A stretch of DNA of 64,000 nucleotides from JAFLTL01 sp964389525 (GCA_964389525.1 CAYMEX010000015.1:13289-77288); one strand, 5' to 3'; shown: positions 9,559 to 19,700, numbered from the stretch's first letter. The notes: generated by a model from the sequence alone, not told the origin. Program-made: numbers and translations.

Positions 9559-10125
9559 TTAGTCATTGCTTTCAAATATCTCACGATAGTCGGCCATAAA
9601 ACGCCTGAGATTCTTCAAGCCGATGATCAGTCCGATAACTGTTCCTGCGATTATGCCGCAGAGAAATGAAATGCTGCCGTCCGACAAGGTGAACATCAAG
9701 CCGATAAACAGTATGTCGACAGGAAGGAAATAGGCGATGAACTGCAGGTGACGTTTCCGGCACATCCACGCTTTGTGCAGCACTTCGATCACAGGCATCT
9801 CAGTGACTGAGATAGATGAGATTTTTCGGTACAGCCACCAGTCGAATGCTGCGGCCAACAACATGATCACAACGTAGATAAAGAAGAGATATAATCTGTT
9901 CGGACCGGTGAAAACCGATGAGTTAAGGAATACCATAGCCATGGGCGTACAGCACAATGCCATGATCGAAAACCGGCGGTAGCGTATGGCAAGCCGCTGC
10001 AAAGCGGTCTGTCGCCGTAGATTGACATTGTGCATATCCGGTTTGGTCTTGTCGGGGGCAATGCGGTCGATGCTGTCTGAAAGCTGACGCCACTCTCTGG
10101 TGAGGATGTTTTCTATGTCTTTCAT
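9559..10125 (-). CDS. Four-helix membrane protein encoded with an ECF sigma factor
   Basis: A 188-residue protein with a charged cytoplasmic N-terminus of about 50 residues and four predicted membrane helices: around MALCCTPMAMVFLNSS, LYLFFIYVVIMLLAAAFDWW, FIAYFLPVDILFIGLMF and FLCGIIAGTVIGLIIGL. I recognise no named domain. The gene begins three bases after the ECF sigma stop and is surely cotranslated with it. That position, together with a soluble N-terminal segment in front of a membrane anchor, is what one expects of an anti-sigma factor, but no zinc-binding HxxxCxxC anti-sigma motif is present. The regulatory role is inference from context only. Confidence 0.6.
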   Translation of the reverse strand: MKDIENILTREWRQLSDSIDRIAPDKTKPDMHNVNLRRQTALQRLAIRYRRFSIMALCCTPMAMVFLNSSVFTGPNRLYLFFIYVVIMLLAAAFDWWLYRKISSISVTEMPVIEVLHKAWMCRKRHLQFIAYFLPVDILFIGLMFTLSDGSISFLCGIIAGTVIGLIIGLKNLRRFMADYREIFESND

Positions 10126-10128
10126 ATG

Positions 10129-10713
10129 TCAGATGTCGTTTCGTTTGCTTAGTTCTGCGAGTTTTATGCGTGTGCGGCGCAGTCGCGTCGCTATGGTGTT
10201 GCGTGGCATACCCATTATTTTAGCTATTTCCTCGTAGTCGAGATCTTCGAGTCTTAGCAGCATTATCGACCTCTCGATCGGATTGAGGCACGACAGCAGA
10301 TAGTGCAGACGTTCTATTGAGTCGGTGTCGGCAGTGTCGGCAGTGTATAGGTCGGCTGCGTCGATGCGCACGTTGCCGGTGTATTTCTTCGATCCTCGTG
10401 CTGTCGACACACATGAGTTTATCGCGACGCGATATATCCATGTCGACTGTTTTGACTCACCGCGAAAAGAGTCGATGCCGCGCCATATGTTCAGCCATGC
10501 GTCCTGCCGCAGATCGTTGTAGTCGTCGTTGTCCGATGCAAATGTGAAGCAGACTTTGTCGACAATGCGCGAGTATCGGTCGTAGATCTGCATGAAGACG
10601 GTTTCGTCTGTTTCTTCCGTCCGGCTTACACATGTCTGTAGTGTCTGACAGAACATGAAAAATCTGGTCAGCAGAAATGATGAGGTATTGAGGTTGATTG
10701 ACAGTGTCGTCAT
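10129..10713 (-). CDS. ECF-type RNA polymerase sigma factor
   Basis: A 194-residue sigma-70 family protein of the extracytoplasmic-function group. Region 2 is visible as FMQIYDRYSRIVDKVCF through DLRQDAWLNIWRGIDSFRGES and TWIYRVAINSC; region 4 as LLSCLNPIERSIMLLRLEDL and the helix-turn-helix DYEEIAKIMGMPRNTIATRLRR. Region 3 is absent, as expected. The start at 10713 (MTTLSINLNTSS) gives a slightly long N-terminus; a second in-frame ATG at 10656 (MFCQTLQ) is equally plausible. It heads an operon with a four-helix membrane protein and a glycosyltransferase. Target promoters are unknown. Confidence 0.88.
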   Translation of the reverse strand: MTTLSINLNTSSFLLTRFFMFCQTLQTCVSRTEETDETVFMQIYDRYSRIVDKVCFTFASDNDDYNDLRQDAWLNIWRGIDSFRGESKQSTWIYRVAINSCVSTARGSKKYTGNVRIDAADLYTADTADTDSIERLHYLLSCLNPIERSIMLLRLEDLDYEEIAKIMGMPRNTIATRLRRTRIKLAELSKRNDI

Positions 10714-10779
10714 TTTATAATTTCTTACTTGTTTTCGGCTATATGACGCGACGGATAGACCGATAGTTTCATCTGCTGT

Positions 10780-10814
10780 AAAAAAAACAGGGAGCAAGCG
10801 TGCGGCATGCCCCC
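10780..10814 (-). terminator. Intrinsic terminator after the alpha/beta hydrolase gene
   Basis: On the minus strand GGGGGCA (814-808) pairs with TGCTCCC (796-790), closing an 11-base loop, and is followed by eight T residues (10787-10780). It separates the esterase pair from the sigma operon. Confidence 0.8.
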
Positions 10815-10838
10815 TTTGGAAGATCGGTTGATAAATTG

Positions 10839-11639
10839 TCAGCGGAGATTCTCGCGTATATAAGAGTTGAGTATGAAGAACGCGGGCTGAGCCATCGATC
10901 CGTGATCAAATCCGTCGAGCTCGAGCAACTTCGTCGCCTTGTGGCCAACAAGTTTCATCATACGGTCGAGGTAGGCGTTTTCCTCATAGCGTCCGTATAG
11001 CTCAAGCTCGCGGTCGCCGGTTATGAGGATCAGGGGCGGACAGTCGGGGCGCACCCAATAGAGTGGGGCAGTCTCGTCGATAATGGGTCGCAGCGGGTCT
11101 ATGCCGTCCATTTTTCGGGCATTGAAGTGGGTGATGGCCTGTCCGCTGAACGGTATGTAGGCCGCCACCGAGTCGGCATCGACGCCATATCGGCTGAGCC
11201 ACGATTTGTCGAGGCAGAGCATCATCGAGAGGTAGCCTCCGGCCGAGTGACCCGAAACAACGGTCTTCGACGGATCGCCGCCATATTGTGCGGCGTTTTT
11301 CATTGCCCATGCCACAGCTTCGGCGGCATCGTCGATGATGTCGGTGACACGCACTTTGGGAAGCAGACGATAGTTCACACCCACCACGACATAGCCTTTG
11401 TCGCGTATGGCGGCAGGCAGTTCCTTTGATCCGGCCTCGAGTCCTCCGCCGTGAAACCATACGACCACGGGCGCGCCGGAAGCACTGTCGGGATAGCTTA
11501 CGTCAACTTTAAGCCGCTCGGCAGAGTAGGCGTCGGTTTTCGCAGTATACGGTATGTCGCGCACGGTCTTGTCGGGTGCGCCTGTCACAGACAGTGCAAC
11601 GGCAAATGCGGCAGTAAACAGAATGTGTCGCAGCATCAT
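10839..11639 (-). CDS. Secreted alpha/beta hydrolase (carboxylesterase-like)
   Basis: A 266-residue protein with signal peptide (MMLRHILFTAAFAVALSVTGA). It has the oxyanion-hole motif WFHGGGLEAG, the nucleophile elbow GHSAGG (Ser near residue 138), a late acidic residue in LILITGDRELELYG and the catalytic His in ELDGFDHGSM: the full triad of the hormone-sensitive-lipase / BD-FAE-like esterases. It probably removes ester groups from glycans or small molecules in the periplasm. Its start codon overlaps the stop of the upstream esterase gene by four bases, so the two are translationally coupled. Confidence 0.88.
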   Translation of the reverse strand: MMLRHILFTAAFAVALSVTGAPDKTVRDIPYTAKTDAYSAERLKVDVSYPDSASGAPVVVWFHGGGLEAGSKELPAAIRDKGYVVVGVNYRLLPKVRVTDIIDDAAEAVAWAMKNAAQYGGDPSKTVVSGHSAGGYLSMMLCLDKSWLSRYGVDADSVAAYIPFSGQAITHFNARKMDGIDPLRPIIDETAPLYWVRPDCPPLILITGDRELELYGRYEENAYLDRMMKLVGHKATKLLELDGFDHGSMAQPAFFILNSYIRENLR

Positions 11640-12832
11640 TTAAACAGCTTTTGGGCGAAGTCGGTGAGATAAATGCGCCAGTTGCGCCAGATGTGTCCGC
11701 CCGAGGTCTCGACGTATTCATAGGGGTAGCCCTTGAAGTCGAGATAGTCGCGGAAGTCCTTGTTGTTCTGGTAGAGGAAATCGGTTTCACCGATCGCGAT
11801 CCAGTAGAGTTTCGGCTTGTTTGCGACAAAGAGTGCTTCCATCTCTTTGTTGAACTCAGTGTCGGCCTTCATGCGCTCGAGCATCGACACTTTCTGGTCG
11901 CCTCCATGTCTTACGGCAGCAGAGAACAGGCCGATGTAGTCGAACTTGTCGGGGAAACGTTTTGAGATAGCATACGAGTGTCCGCCACCCATCGACAGAC
12001 CGCATATCGCACGGTTCTGCTTGTTTTTGGCGACCTTGTAGTTCTTTTCGATAAAGTTGACTACGTCGAGGAAGCTCTCGTCCATAGATGCTGCGGCGTC
12101 AGGGAGTTTCACACCGCCTGAAAAGCTGGGCTGATACATGCCGAAGTCCCATTCGCCGGGTGCTGCGGCGCAGTTCGGATTACCGTTTGTCATCACCACG
12201 ATCATCGGTTTGGCTTTGCCTGTAGCGATGAGGTTGTCGAGTATCTGTGCGGCGCGTCCGAGTTCCGACCATGCGTTTTCATCACCTCCTGCACCATGCA
12301 GCAGGTAGAGCACGGGATAATTCTTCCCTTTCTCGTAGCCGGCAGGGGTGTAGACGGTCATGCGGCGGTTGAGTTTGAGTGTCGGGCTTTCATACCATAC
12401 TTTCGACAGGTTGCCGTGAGGCACGTCATTGACGCTGTAGAGGTCGCCCTTGCTGCCTTTGTCGCCCTTGATGATAAAGATGCTTGTCCAGGTCGCCACG
12501 TCGCGGTTCTGGTAGATGTTCGACGGATCGAGATAGCGCATACCGTTGACTATGAAGCTGTAGGAGTATAGCTCCGGGTCGAGCGGATCGCTTGTGAAGG
12601 TCCACACACCTGCGGAGTCTTCTTTCATTTTCACTGAGCGGGTCTTCTCAGGGAGAAAATCTCCTGTCAGCTCTACCGTTATCGCTTTCGGTGCGTGAAG
12701 ACGGAACGTCACTGAGTTGTCGGGATTGATTTCGGGAGATTTTACCGCTGCTCTCGAGAAAAGTGCCTGCTGGGCCACTGCCGACAAGGCTGCCGTTGCA
12801 AGCATTGCCAATGTGATGAGTCGTAGTTTCAT
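11636..12832 (-). CDS. Esterase with N-terminal E-set/CBM48-like domain (feruloyl-esterase-like)
   Basis: A 398-residue exported protein (signal peptide to about residue 20, AQQA). Residues about 25-130 look like an early-set Ig-like module (NPDNSVTFRLHAPKAITVEL and SYSFIVNGMRYLDPSN), and residues 150-398 are an esterase-D type alpha/beta hydrolase: YPVLYLLHGAGGDENAW, nucleophile CGLSMGGGHSYAI, acid in IGETDFLY and His in TSGGHIWRNW. This arrangement is shared with Bacteroidales xylan-associated feruloyl/acetyl esterases. It has its own TTTG/TAnnTTTG promoter and leads the two-esterase operon. The substrate ester is not proven. Confidence 0.88.
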   Translation of the reverse strand: MKLRLITLAMLATAALSAVAQQALFSRAAVKSPEINPDNSVTFRLHAPKAITVELTGDFLPEKTRSVKMKEDSAGVWTFTSDPLDPELYSYSFIVNGMRYLDPSNIYQNRDVATWTSIFIIKGDKGSKGDLYSVNDVPHGNLSKVWYESPTLKLNRRMTVYTPAGYEKGKNYPVLYLLHGAGGDENAWSELGRAAQILDNLIATGKAKPMIVVMTNGNPNCAAAPGEWDFGMYQPSFSGGVKLPDAAASMDESFLDVVNFIEKNYKVAKNKQNRAICGLSMGGGHSYAISKRFPDKFDYIGLFSAAVRHGGDQKVSMLERMKADTEFNKEMEALFVANKPKLYWIAIGETDFLYQNNKDFRDYLDFKGYPYEYVETSGGHIWRNWRIYLTDFAQKLFK

Positions 12833-12867
12833 GGAAATGGAATTATGGTTATACTTTCTTTATGTGG

Positions 12868-12900
12868 CAAATATACATTATCAACATGGTAAAATGCAAA
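12868..12900 (-). promoter_or_regulatory. Bacteroidales promoter of the esterase operon
   Basis: Minus strand: -33 box TTTG (12900-12897), 21-nt spacer, -7 box TATATTTG (12875-12868). The predicted start site lies about 30 bases before the esterase ATG. Confidence 0.7.
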
Positions 12901-12929
12901 TTAATGTCATAGAGCTTGATTTATATGTA

Positions 12930-12965
12930 AAAAGCGGATAAGGCTTTTATGCCATATCCGCTTTT
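12930..12965 (-). terminator. Intrinsic terminator of the susCD-phosphatase operon
   Basis: An 11-bp stem (12955-12965 with 12930-12940) with a 14-base loop; the minus-strand 3' side ends in TTTTT (the complement of 12929-12933). It follows the last phosphatase-fold gene by about 30 bases. Confidence 0.75.
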
Positions 12966-12993
12966 CGTGAAGCGACTGAATGCCACAAATACT

Positions 12994-13911
12994 TTATTTT
13001 GTGGTTTCGTTCATTTCAACGAGAATTGCAACGGGATAGTGGTCGGACGGAGTGCGTGCCACGTAGGTGCTGTCCTCGTTCATCGTGCGGTATGTGTCGT
13101 TGAGCACACCGTATTTCTTGACGTCGAACTCGGGCGAGAGGAAGATGTGGTCGATACGCATCGGCTCGCCGTCGGAGCTCAGACGCAGCTTGTTGGTGTC
13201 ATAGCTGTTGAACGTGCTCGAGTTGATGTAGCGGTAGTCGGTGGTCTCATATGCGTCTTTCATCACGCCCGACTCGTTGAGGAGCTTGTAGCCCTCGTTG
13301 GTCTGGTCGACATTGAAGTCTCCGCTGAGCATCACGGGTAACGGCTCGGGGAACTCCTTGATCTTTTTAAGGATAAGTTTGGCGCTCTCTGCACGTGCTA
13401 CAACTCCCTTATGATCCATGTGGAGGTTGAAATACACAAAAGTGAAGCCGGAATCCTTGTGGCGGAACTTGCCCCATGTGCACACACGGCGGCATACTGC
13501 GTCCCATCCGAACGAAACGCTGTCGGGCGTCTCCGACAACCAGAAATCGCCATGATCAAGTACATCGAACTTGTCGGTGTTGTAGAATATGGCGGCGTGC
13601 TCGCCTTTCTCGGCACCGTTGTCGCGTCCGACACCGATATACTCATAACCCGGAAGGTTTGACTTCAGGTCGTCAAGCATAAACTTGAAGCCTTCCTGTG
13701 TGCCGAAGATGTCGAATCCGTGATATTTGATGACGTCGGCCACGTGCGGGGCACGCTGACCCCAGCCGTTGCCTGCGACTGAGTCACCGTGGTTGGCCTG
13801 ACGGATGTTGTAGGTCGCTACAGTCATTGTAGCCGGATCCGCTTTCTTCTCATTTGCGCACGATCCGAGCAGGAGCGCGCCGACTGCGGCAAGTAAAGTG
13901 ATCTTTTTCAT
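12994..13911 (-). CDS. Endonuclease/exonuclease/phosphatase-fold lipoprotein, copy 1
   Basis: A 305-residue lipoprotein (signal LLAAVGALLLGSCANE, lipobox Cys near residue 18). The EEP (DNase I-like) motifs are complete: MTVATYNIRQ, FGTQEGF, LHMDHKG, GDFNVDQ and the terminal PSDHYPV, giving the metal-binding Asn/Glu/Asp/His set. The family covers nucleases, sphingomyelinases and inositol-phosphate phosphatases. It is the last gene of the susC-susD-EEP-EEP operon, 15 bases after its paralogue, and is therefore likely exposed at the outer membrane or in the periplasm, acting on the substrate bound by SusCD. The reaction cannot be specified. Confidence 0.9.
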   Translation of the reverse strand: MKKITLLAAVGALLLGSCANEKKADPATMTVATYNIRQANHGDSVAGNGWGQRAPHVADVIKYHGFDIFGTQEGFKFMLDDLKSNLPGYEYIGVGRDNGAEKGEHAAIFYNTDKFDVLDHGDFWLSETPDSVSFGWDAVCRRVCTWGKFRHKDSGFTFVYFNLHMDHKGVVARAESAKLILKKIKEFPEPLPVMLSGDFNVDQTNEGYKLLNESGVMKDAYETTDYRYINSSTFNSYDTNKLRLSSDGEPMRIDHIFLSPEFDVKKYGVLNDTYRTMNEDSTYVARTPSDHYPVAILVEMNETTK

Positions 13912-13926
13912 TGTTTTGTGATGGTC

Positions 13927-14844
13927 TTATTTGGTTGTTTCTACTACGATCATTATTGGATAGTGATCGGACGGAGTGCGGTCGGTGTAGTCGGGTGACT
14001 TCTCCGACACGCGTTCTTTGCCCGACGCCTTCTGTCCGTCGGTGAGACGGGCGCGGTATGTGTCGGTGAGTACGCCGTAGCGCTTCACATGGAAACCGTC
14101 GTTGACAAAGAGATGGTCGATGCGTTTCTCTGTGTAGCGGCTTGGCTCAAAGGCGAAATATGTGCCGTTGGGTGCGTAGCGGAAATCGGCGATCTCGTAG
14201 GAGTCTTTTACTACGCCTGAGTTCTGTAGGAGCGCATATGGTTCGCTGTGCTGGTCGACGTTGAAGTCGCCTGTCACGATCGTGGGCATGCTGTTGCCGA
14301 ACTGCTTGATACGTTCAAGTACAAGTCTGGCACTCTCAGCACGTGCAACCACGCCTTTATGATCCATGTGCAGATTGATGAAGAGCACCTTCTCGCCGCT
14401 CGCCTTGTCGCAGAACACACCCCATGAGCAGATGCGTTTGTGCGACGGGGCGTCCCATCCCTTGCTTGGCCGGTCGGGGGTCTCCGACAGCCAGAAGTCG
14501 CCGTGATCCACTACATCAAATCGGTCGGTCTTGTAGAAGATTGCCGAATGCTCGCCGGCGTGTATGCCGTCGTCGCGTCCCACACCTATGTAATCATATC
14601 CGGGCATCATCGAAAGCATATCCTGCAACTGGTGATATTTGCCTTCCTGGGTGCCGATTATGTCGAAGTCGTGGAATCTGATCAGTCCTGCGACATGTGG
14701 AGCGCGTTGTCCCCACCCGTTGCCTGCGACAGAGTCGCTGGCGTTGGAGTACCTGATGTTGAACGTGCCGAGTTTCAGCTCTATGGCCTCTGCCGACATC
14801 ATGCACAGCACGGCTGTCAGTACCGATAGAATCAGTTTTTTCAT
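13927..14844 (-). CDS. Endonuclease/exonuclease/phosphatase-fold secreted protein, copy 2
   Basis: A 305-residue paralogue of the following gene, sharing long blocks such as SVAGNGWGQRAPHVA and GDFWLSETPD. All EEP catalytic motifs are present (LGTFNIR, GTQEGK, LHMDHKG, GDFNVDQ, PSDHYPI). The start at 14844 gives a signal peptide MKKLILSVLTAVLCMMSAEA ending in A-E-A with no lipobox cysteine, so unlike copy 1 it is probably periplasmic or secreted rather than lipid-anchored. It sits between susD and copy 1; a tandem duplication is the simplest origin. Confidence 0.9.
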   Translation of the reverse strand: MKKLILSVLTAVLCMMSAEAIELKLGTFNIRYSNASDSVAGNGWGQRAPHVAGLIRFHDFDIIGTQEGKYHQLQDMLSMMPGYDYIGVGRDDGIHAGEHSAIFYKTDRFDVVDHGDFWLSETPDRPSKGWDAPSHKRICSWGVFCDKASGEKVLFINLHMDHKGVVARAESARLVLERIKQFGNSMPTIVTGDFNVDQHSEPYALLQNSGVVKDSYEIADFRYAPNGTYFAFEPSRYTEKRIDHLFVNDGFHVKRYGVLTDTYRARLTDGQKASGKERVSEKSPDYTDRTPSDHYPIMIVVETTK

Positions 14845-14873
14845 CCTGTAGATATGATTTAGCATTTTAATCA

Positions 14874-14904
14874 CATGGGTGCGGCTGCAATAGCCGCACC
14901 CATG
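14874..14904 (-). promoter_or_regulatory. Strong hairpin between susD and the phosphatase-fold genes
   Basis: A perfect 13-bp inverted repeat (14874-14886 with 14892-14904, 5-base loop) about 40 bases after the susD stop. On the minus strand it is followed by TGATTAAAA rather than a T tract, so it is better read as a partial terminator or mRNA-stabilising hairpin that keeps susCD transcript more abundant than the downstream genes. Confidence 0.6.
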
Positions 14905-14944
14905 CTCTCACATATTGCAACCAATCATTGCTTCGGAGTGGTGT

Positions 14945-16774
14945 TTACCATCCGGGGTTCTGGGTGAGATTGCCGTTGAGCTGGCGCACAACTTCAGGTA
15001 TCGGATAGAGATACTGGCGTGCCGGCCATGAGCGGCTGGAGCCTACATTGTCTTTCATCAGATATCCGCCGCTGACAGGCACCACATTGATCTGGTTGTT
15101 CTTGGCTGTTCCCACATAGAGGCCGATCGAAGCGAGTCCGTCGGGAGCCGCATCGGTGTCGTAGAAACATACGTCATCGATGCCGTCGCCGTTCATGTCG
15201 AGAGCGACATTGAGAGCGGGGATGAAGACACCCTCCCAGGGATCGGAGGTGAAGAGGTCGATCTGTGCCCAGCGCTTGAGGTCCTTGATGCGGAAGCCTT
15301 CGAGGCAAAGCTCGATGGCGCGGTCGCGGCGTACCTCGAGGATCACGGGATCGGTCACTCCGGGATAGTAGGAGGCGATGTAAGGCTCGGCCTGGGTCGG
15401 CTTTGTGGTGAGTGTGCCGGTCTGTGCGGTTCCGCCGGTTATGCCGGCGCGATGGCGGAGGACACCTATGGTCTTGGCCCAGTCATCGTCGGTCATTGTG
15501 CCGAGCTCGGCCTTTGCCTCCGCATAGTTCAGAAGAACCTCGGCGTAGCGCATGAACGGTATGTCGTTGGCATTGTTGGCACCGTCGTCGCAGCTTGCAT
15601 CATCCATCACATATTTGGTGAACTGGTAGCCGGTCATAGTGTGGCCGGTGTAGTTTACAGCTGTTGTCTCGAATGCTCCCTGACCGTTCTTGCGGGTGTA
15701 GTCATTGGCGCGTATCGTCTGGTTCAGGCGCAGATCGCGGCCGGTTGTCTCGGTGACGAAATCCTTGTATGTGCCGTCGGCGTTAAGCTCGTTGTAGGGC
15801 GTACCGTCGATATTGAGGTAGCTCTTGGCAAACTTACGCGTCATGCTCATGTGCGGGCCGTAGGTCGATGAGTTGTACCACCAGTTTGCCTCGCCTTTAC
15901 CGAGCATGAGGTCACACTGGATACCAAGCATCACCTCCTGCTTCACGGCTGCGTCGCTTATGAAGAGCTCGCGGTAGGCGCCGCGGCCGTTCTCGTAGGC
16001 CTTCTCCTCGTAGATCGAGTACGGACCGTTGTCCATCACAGCCTTGGCGGCATCAGCGGCGAGCTGCAGGAGCTGATCGGCCGAATACTGTGTGCAGCCT
16101 GTGCGTGCGAAATCATACTCGTCGTTGGCGTGATACTTGCGCCATGTTCCCTCAAAGAGGCATGCGCGCGACTTGAGCAGATATGCGGTCCAGACGTTGA
16201 TATAGTTTGCGTTTGCGGTCGCCGACTTCTCGGTCATGTTCTCGATGGCGTAGTCGAGATCATCGATGATATGACCGATTATCACGTCGCGGGTGTCGCG
16301 TCCGTTGTAGAGGTCGGGATCTTCCGGGCTGTTGAACACCTTGTCGATCCAGGGTACCTCACCATACTGGATGAGCTTGTCGAGATAGAAGTATGCACGC
16401 CACATGCGGGCCTGGCCGTTGTAGTTGTTGCGCACTCTCTCCTCGATTGCAGTGTTGGTGTTGTGCTCAAGGAAGAAATTGATGTTGCGCAGACGGCTCC
16501 ATGACCACGAAGTGGATGAGTTGACGGTATATGCGCCTACCTCCATGCCGCCGATGGCGTTCTTTGCGCCATAGTCGGCCGTTTCGTCCTGTCGCATTGC
16601 TGCAGCGCGGCTTGGCAGGGCTTCGTAAAATGATGTGGCGTATGTCTCGATGCCCTTTTCGGAACTGAACACCATGTCGACAGATGCCGCCGACTTAGGC
16701 TCTTCGTCCATGTCGCAACCGGTGGTGGCAAAACCCAGGGCTATCACCGGCACTAAGTATTTATATGCTTTCAT
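14945..16774 (-). CDS. SusD/RagB-family nutrient-binding lipoprotein
   Basis: A 609-residue outer-membrane lipoprotein (signal LVPVIALGFATTGCDMDEEP, lipobox Cys near residue 20). The TPR-rich SusD body is recognisable from LRNINFFLEHN, ARMWRAYFYLDKLIQYGEVPWIDKV, IPFMRYAEVLLNYAEAKAELG and the late LEVRRDRAIELCLEGFRIKDLKRW, ending in LYPIPEVVRQLNGNLTQNPGW, all hallmarks of PF07980/PF14322. It forms the lid over the SusC channel encoded 20 bases upstream. The ligand is unknown; the associated genes are phosphatase/nuclease-fold proteins rather than glycoside hydrolases. Confidence 0.95.
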   Translation of the reverse strand: MKAYKYLVPVIALGFATTGCDMDEEPKSAASVDMVFSSEKGIETYATSFYEALPSRAAAMRQDETADYGAKNAIGGMEVGAYTVNSSTSWSWSRLRNINFFLEHNTNTAIEERVRNNYNGQARMWRAYFYLDKLIQYGEVPWIDKVFNSPEDPDLYNGRDTRDVIIGHIIDDLDYAIENMTEKSATANANYINVWTAYLLKSRACLFEGTWRKYHANDEYDFARTGCTQYSADQLLQLAADAAKAVMDNGPYSIYEEKAYENGRGAYRELFISDAAVKQEVMLGIQCDLMLGKGEANWWYNSSTYGPHMSMTRKFAKSYLNIDGTPYNELNADGTYKDFVTETTGRDLRLNQTIRANDYTRKNGQGAFETTAVNYTGHTMTGYQFTKYVMDDASCDDGANNANDIPFMRYAEVLLNYAEAKAELGTMTDDDWAKTIGVLRHRAGITGGTAQTGTLTTKPTQAEPYIASYYPGVTDPVILEVRRDRAIELCLEGFRIKDLKRWAQIDLFTSDPWEGVFIPALNVALDMNGDGIDDVCFYDTDAAPDGLASIGLYVGTAKNNQINVVPVSGGYLMKDNVGSSRSWPARQYLYPIPEVVRQLNGNLTQNPGW

Positions 16775-16794
16775 TGTGTTGTCCTGTTATGTTG

Positions 16795-19700
16795 TTAGAA
16801 AGTGACATTGAGTCCAACGCTGATTGACTTCATCATCGGGTAGTTATAGCCGTCGCCTGTCGAGCCGAACTCGGCGTCGGTACCGTAAATGTTGCTCACG
16901 TTGAGGTCTTTCGAACGCTTGTAGAGCGGCGACCATGTGAAGAGGTTTTCACCTGACAGATAGATGCCGAGCTGCTGCATGTGGAGCTTCTCCGTGATGC
17001 TCTTCGGGAAGTTGTAGCCCACCTGAATGTTTTTACAGCGGAGATATGCCACGTTCTGCATGTAACGTGTGTTGGCGCGTGATGTGCCACCGTATAGCGG
17101 TGAGTAGTAGCCTGTGTAGCGAGGCAGATAAGCGTCGCGGTTATCCTCTGTCCAGTAGTTGCCCTGGTGCCATTTGGGCATCTGGTTGTAAGGACGGTTG
17201 TACTGACCCCAGAAGATTGATGCCTCATTTGAAGGATACCAGTCCTGTTTGCCTACACCCTGGAAGAATGCGTTGGCATAAATGCCGTTCCAGTCGAGAG
17301 CGAGACGGAAACCGTAGATGTAGCGGGGAGCTGCGTTACCGATGATCTTGCGGTCGCCCGGATCGTCGACTGTGTTCTTGCCACGGTCGATGTAGCCGTT
17401 GCCGTTGAGGTCCTCAAACTTGATGTCGCCGGGATAGAGCTTGTAGGTTTTTGAAGTCTGCATGAGCGGGTTGTAGTACTTCTGACCGGCTGCTTTGGCA
17501 GCAGCTTCCGCTGCATCGATTTCCTCTTGTGTCTGCCAGAGACCGTTGGAAACAAAGCCCCAGATTTCGCCTATGCGCATACCCTCGTAGTAGTTGCCTG
17601 ATGCCGACTGGTTATTGTTGGTGCTGAGGGTCTTCTGTGCGTTGTTGTATTTGTCGATGGTCGAGTAGTAGTCGGCGAGAGTAGCACGGATGCTGTAGTT
17701 AAGGGGCTTGCCTGCAACCTGGAAAGCGTCGCGCCATTCAATTGAGAGCTCGTAGCCGTAGGTGCTCATGTCGGCATAGTTGCCTTTGGGCGATGATGCG
17801 CCGAACACGTCGGGGACAGTCGGGCCGGCTACGATCATGTCTTTGGTCTTACGCTGATAGTAGTCGCCGGTGAAGAGAAGGCGGTTGTTGAGGAAGCCGA
17901 GGTCAAGACCTATGTCGTAGGTAGTGACGGTTTCCCATGTAAGCTCATCGGGAAGCGCGGCAGGTGAAGACACATATTTGCGCTTGGTGCCGTCGAAGAT
18001 AAACGATGAGTCAGTTACGCCGAGAGTCTGTTTGTACTGGTAATTGCCGAGACCGACTGCATTGCCGAGCTGACCCCAGCTTGCACGGATCTTGGCGTTG
18101 TTGATTATGCTCGGATCGATTTTCCACCAATGTTCCTGACTCGGACGCCAGCCGACAGAGACAGAGGGGAAGAGATGCCAGCGGCTGTCGGCGCGGAAGC
18201 GCGACGAACCGTCATAGCGGCCGTTGACCTCGACGAGGTAGCGGTTGTCGTAGACGTAGTTTGCACGGAAAAATGCTCCGCCGAACTGGAATGCGCTCCA
18301 CGATGAGGTGATGTTCTTTCCGTCGGTGCCGAATGCGAGATTGATGTTCTCCACGTCGTTGGTGAGAAGGTCGTCGTTGTAGGCGTAGAGCTGTTTGTAG
18401 CGCGATTTCTCATAGTTCCAGCCGAGAAGTGCGGTGAAGTCGTGCTTGCTGCTCCAGAGCTTGTGGAAAGTGGCGTAGAGGTTGGTGGCGTAGTAGTCGG
18501 TGTGGTTTGTGGTCTCCGATATGTAGCTCTGAGTGCCTGAGATCGTTTCGATCTTGGATGTACCGTCTGGGTTGACCTGACGAGCGTAGGGAGTGCGCAC
18601 ACGATGGATCGTGCGGTCGTAGCTCTTGCGCTGGAAGGTGAAGTCACCGTTGATGGTGAGGATATCTTTGTAGGCGTTGGCTACAAACGAGATCGTGTTT
18701 TTGTACTGGTGATTCTTGATGTAGTGTGTCGAGTTGCCGTAGAGAAGATCGCCTACAGTGTAAACACCCATGTACGACATCGTGCCATCGGGGTTGAAGA
18801 GAGGCTGACAGGGCTTGAACTCGTCTGCCAGGTTTCTCCATACGTTACCGTTGCCCTCGCTATAGGTGAGAGGCATCTTGAAGTTGTTGTGGGCGAACTC
18901 GAAGTTGTTGCTGACCTTGAGCCACTTGGTCATCTGATAGCCGGCCTTGAAACGAAGGTTGTAGCTGTCGAATGGATCGGAGTGGTTGTCGGAGTTGAAC
19001 AGACCTGAATAGTGGTAGTAGCGGCCCGAGATAAAGTAGTCGAATTTTTCGTCGGAGCCTGAGATCGAAAGATTCTGTGTGGTTGCGAAGGTGTTGTCCT
19101 TGTAGAGGATGTCATAGGGGTCACCGCCTTCGTTGTAATATACGTAACGGCCCTTGGTGCCAATTGAACCATCGGAAATTTCAGTGCCGAAGTTGCCTGC
19201 CTCTGCGCGGCGCTTGTACTCCTCAAGCCATGCTACGGAGAACTGCTGGGTCTTGTTGATGCCCGATGGGTTGGAGAAGTTGTAGTTGTAGTATGCCTTG
19301 TAGAAGTGCTCTGCCCATGTGTAGCCGTCGGAAACGACGTCGGGGACGTTCTGCGGGCTCTGGAACGAGTAGATCGACGAGTAGTTGATCTTCGGCTTGC
19401 CTACAGTGGGGTTCTTGGTCGTGATGAGCACGACGCCGAACGGAGCGCGTGCACCGTAGATGGCAGCCGAAGCGGCATCTTTGAGCACCGACACCGATGC
19501 GATATCGTCGGGGTTGAGGAGCGAGGGATCGCCTTCGACACCGTCGATGAGCACGAGAGCCGAGCCGCCGTTGATAGAGCCTGTACCGCGGACGTTGAAG
19601 TCGGACGAGCGGCTGGGCTTACCGTCGGAGAGCGAGATGTTGAGGTTGGGGATGGCTCCCTCGAGCATCTGGGCCACGTTGGCGGCCGGACGACCCTCGA

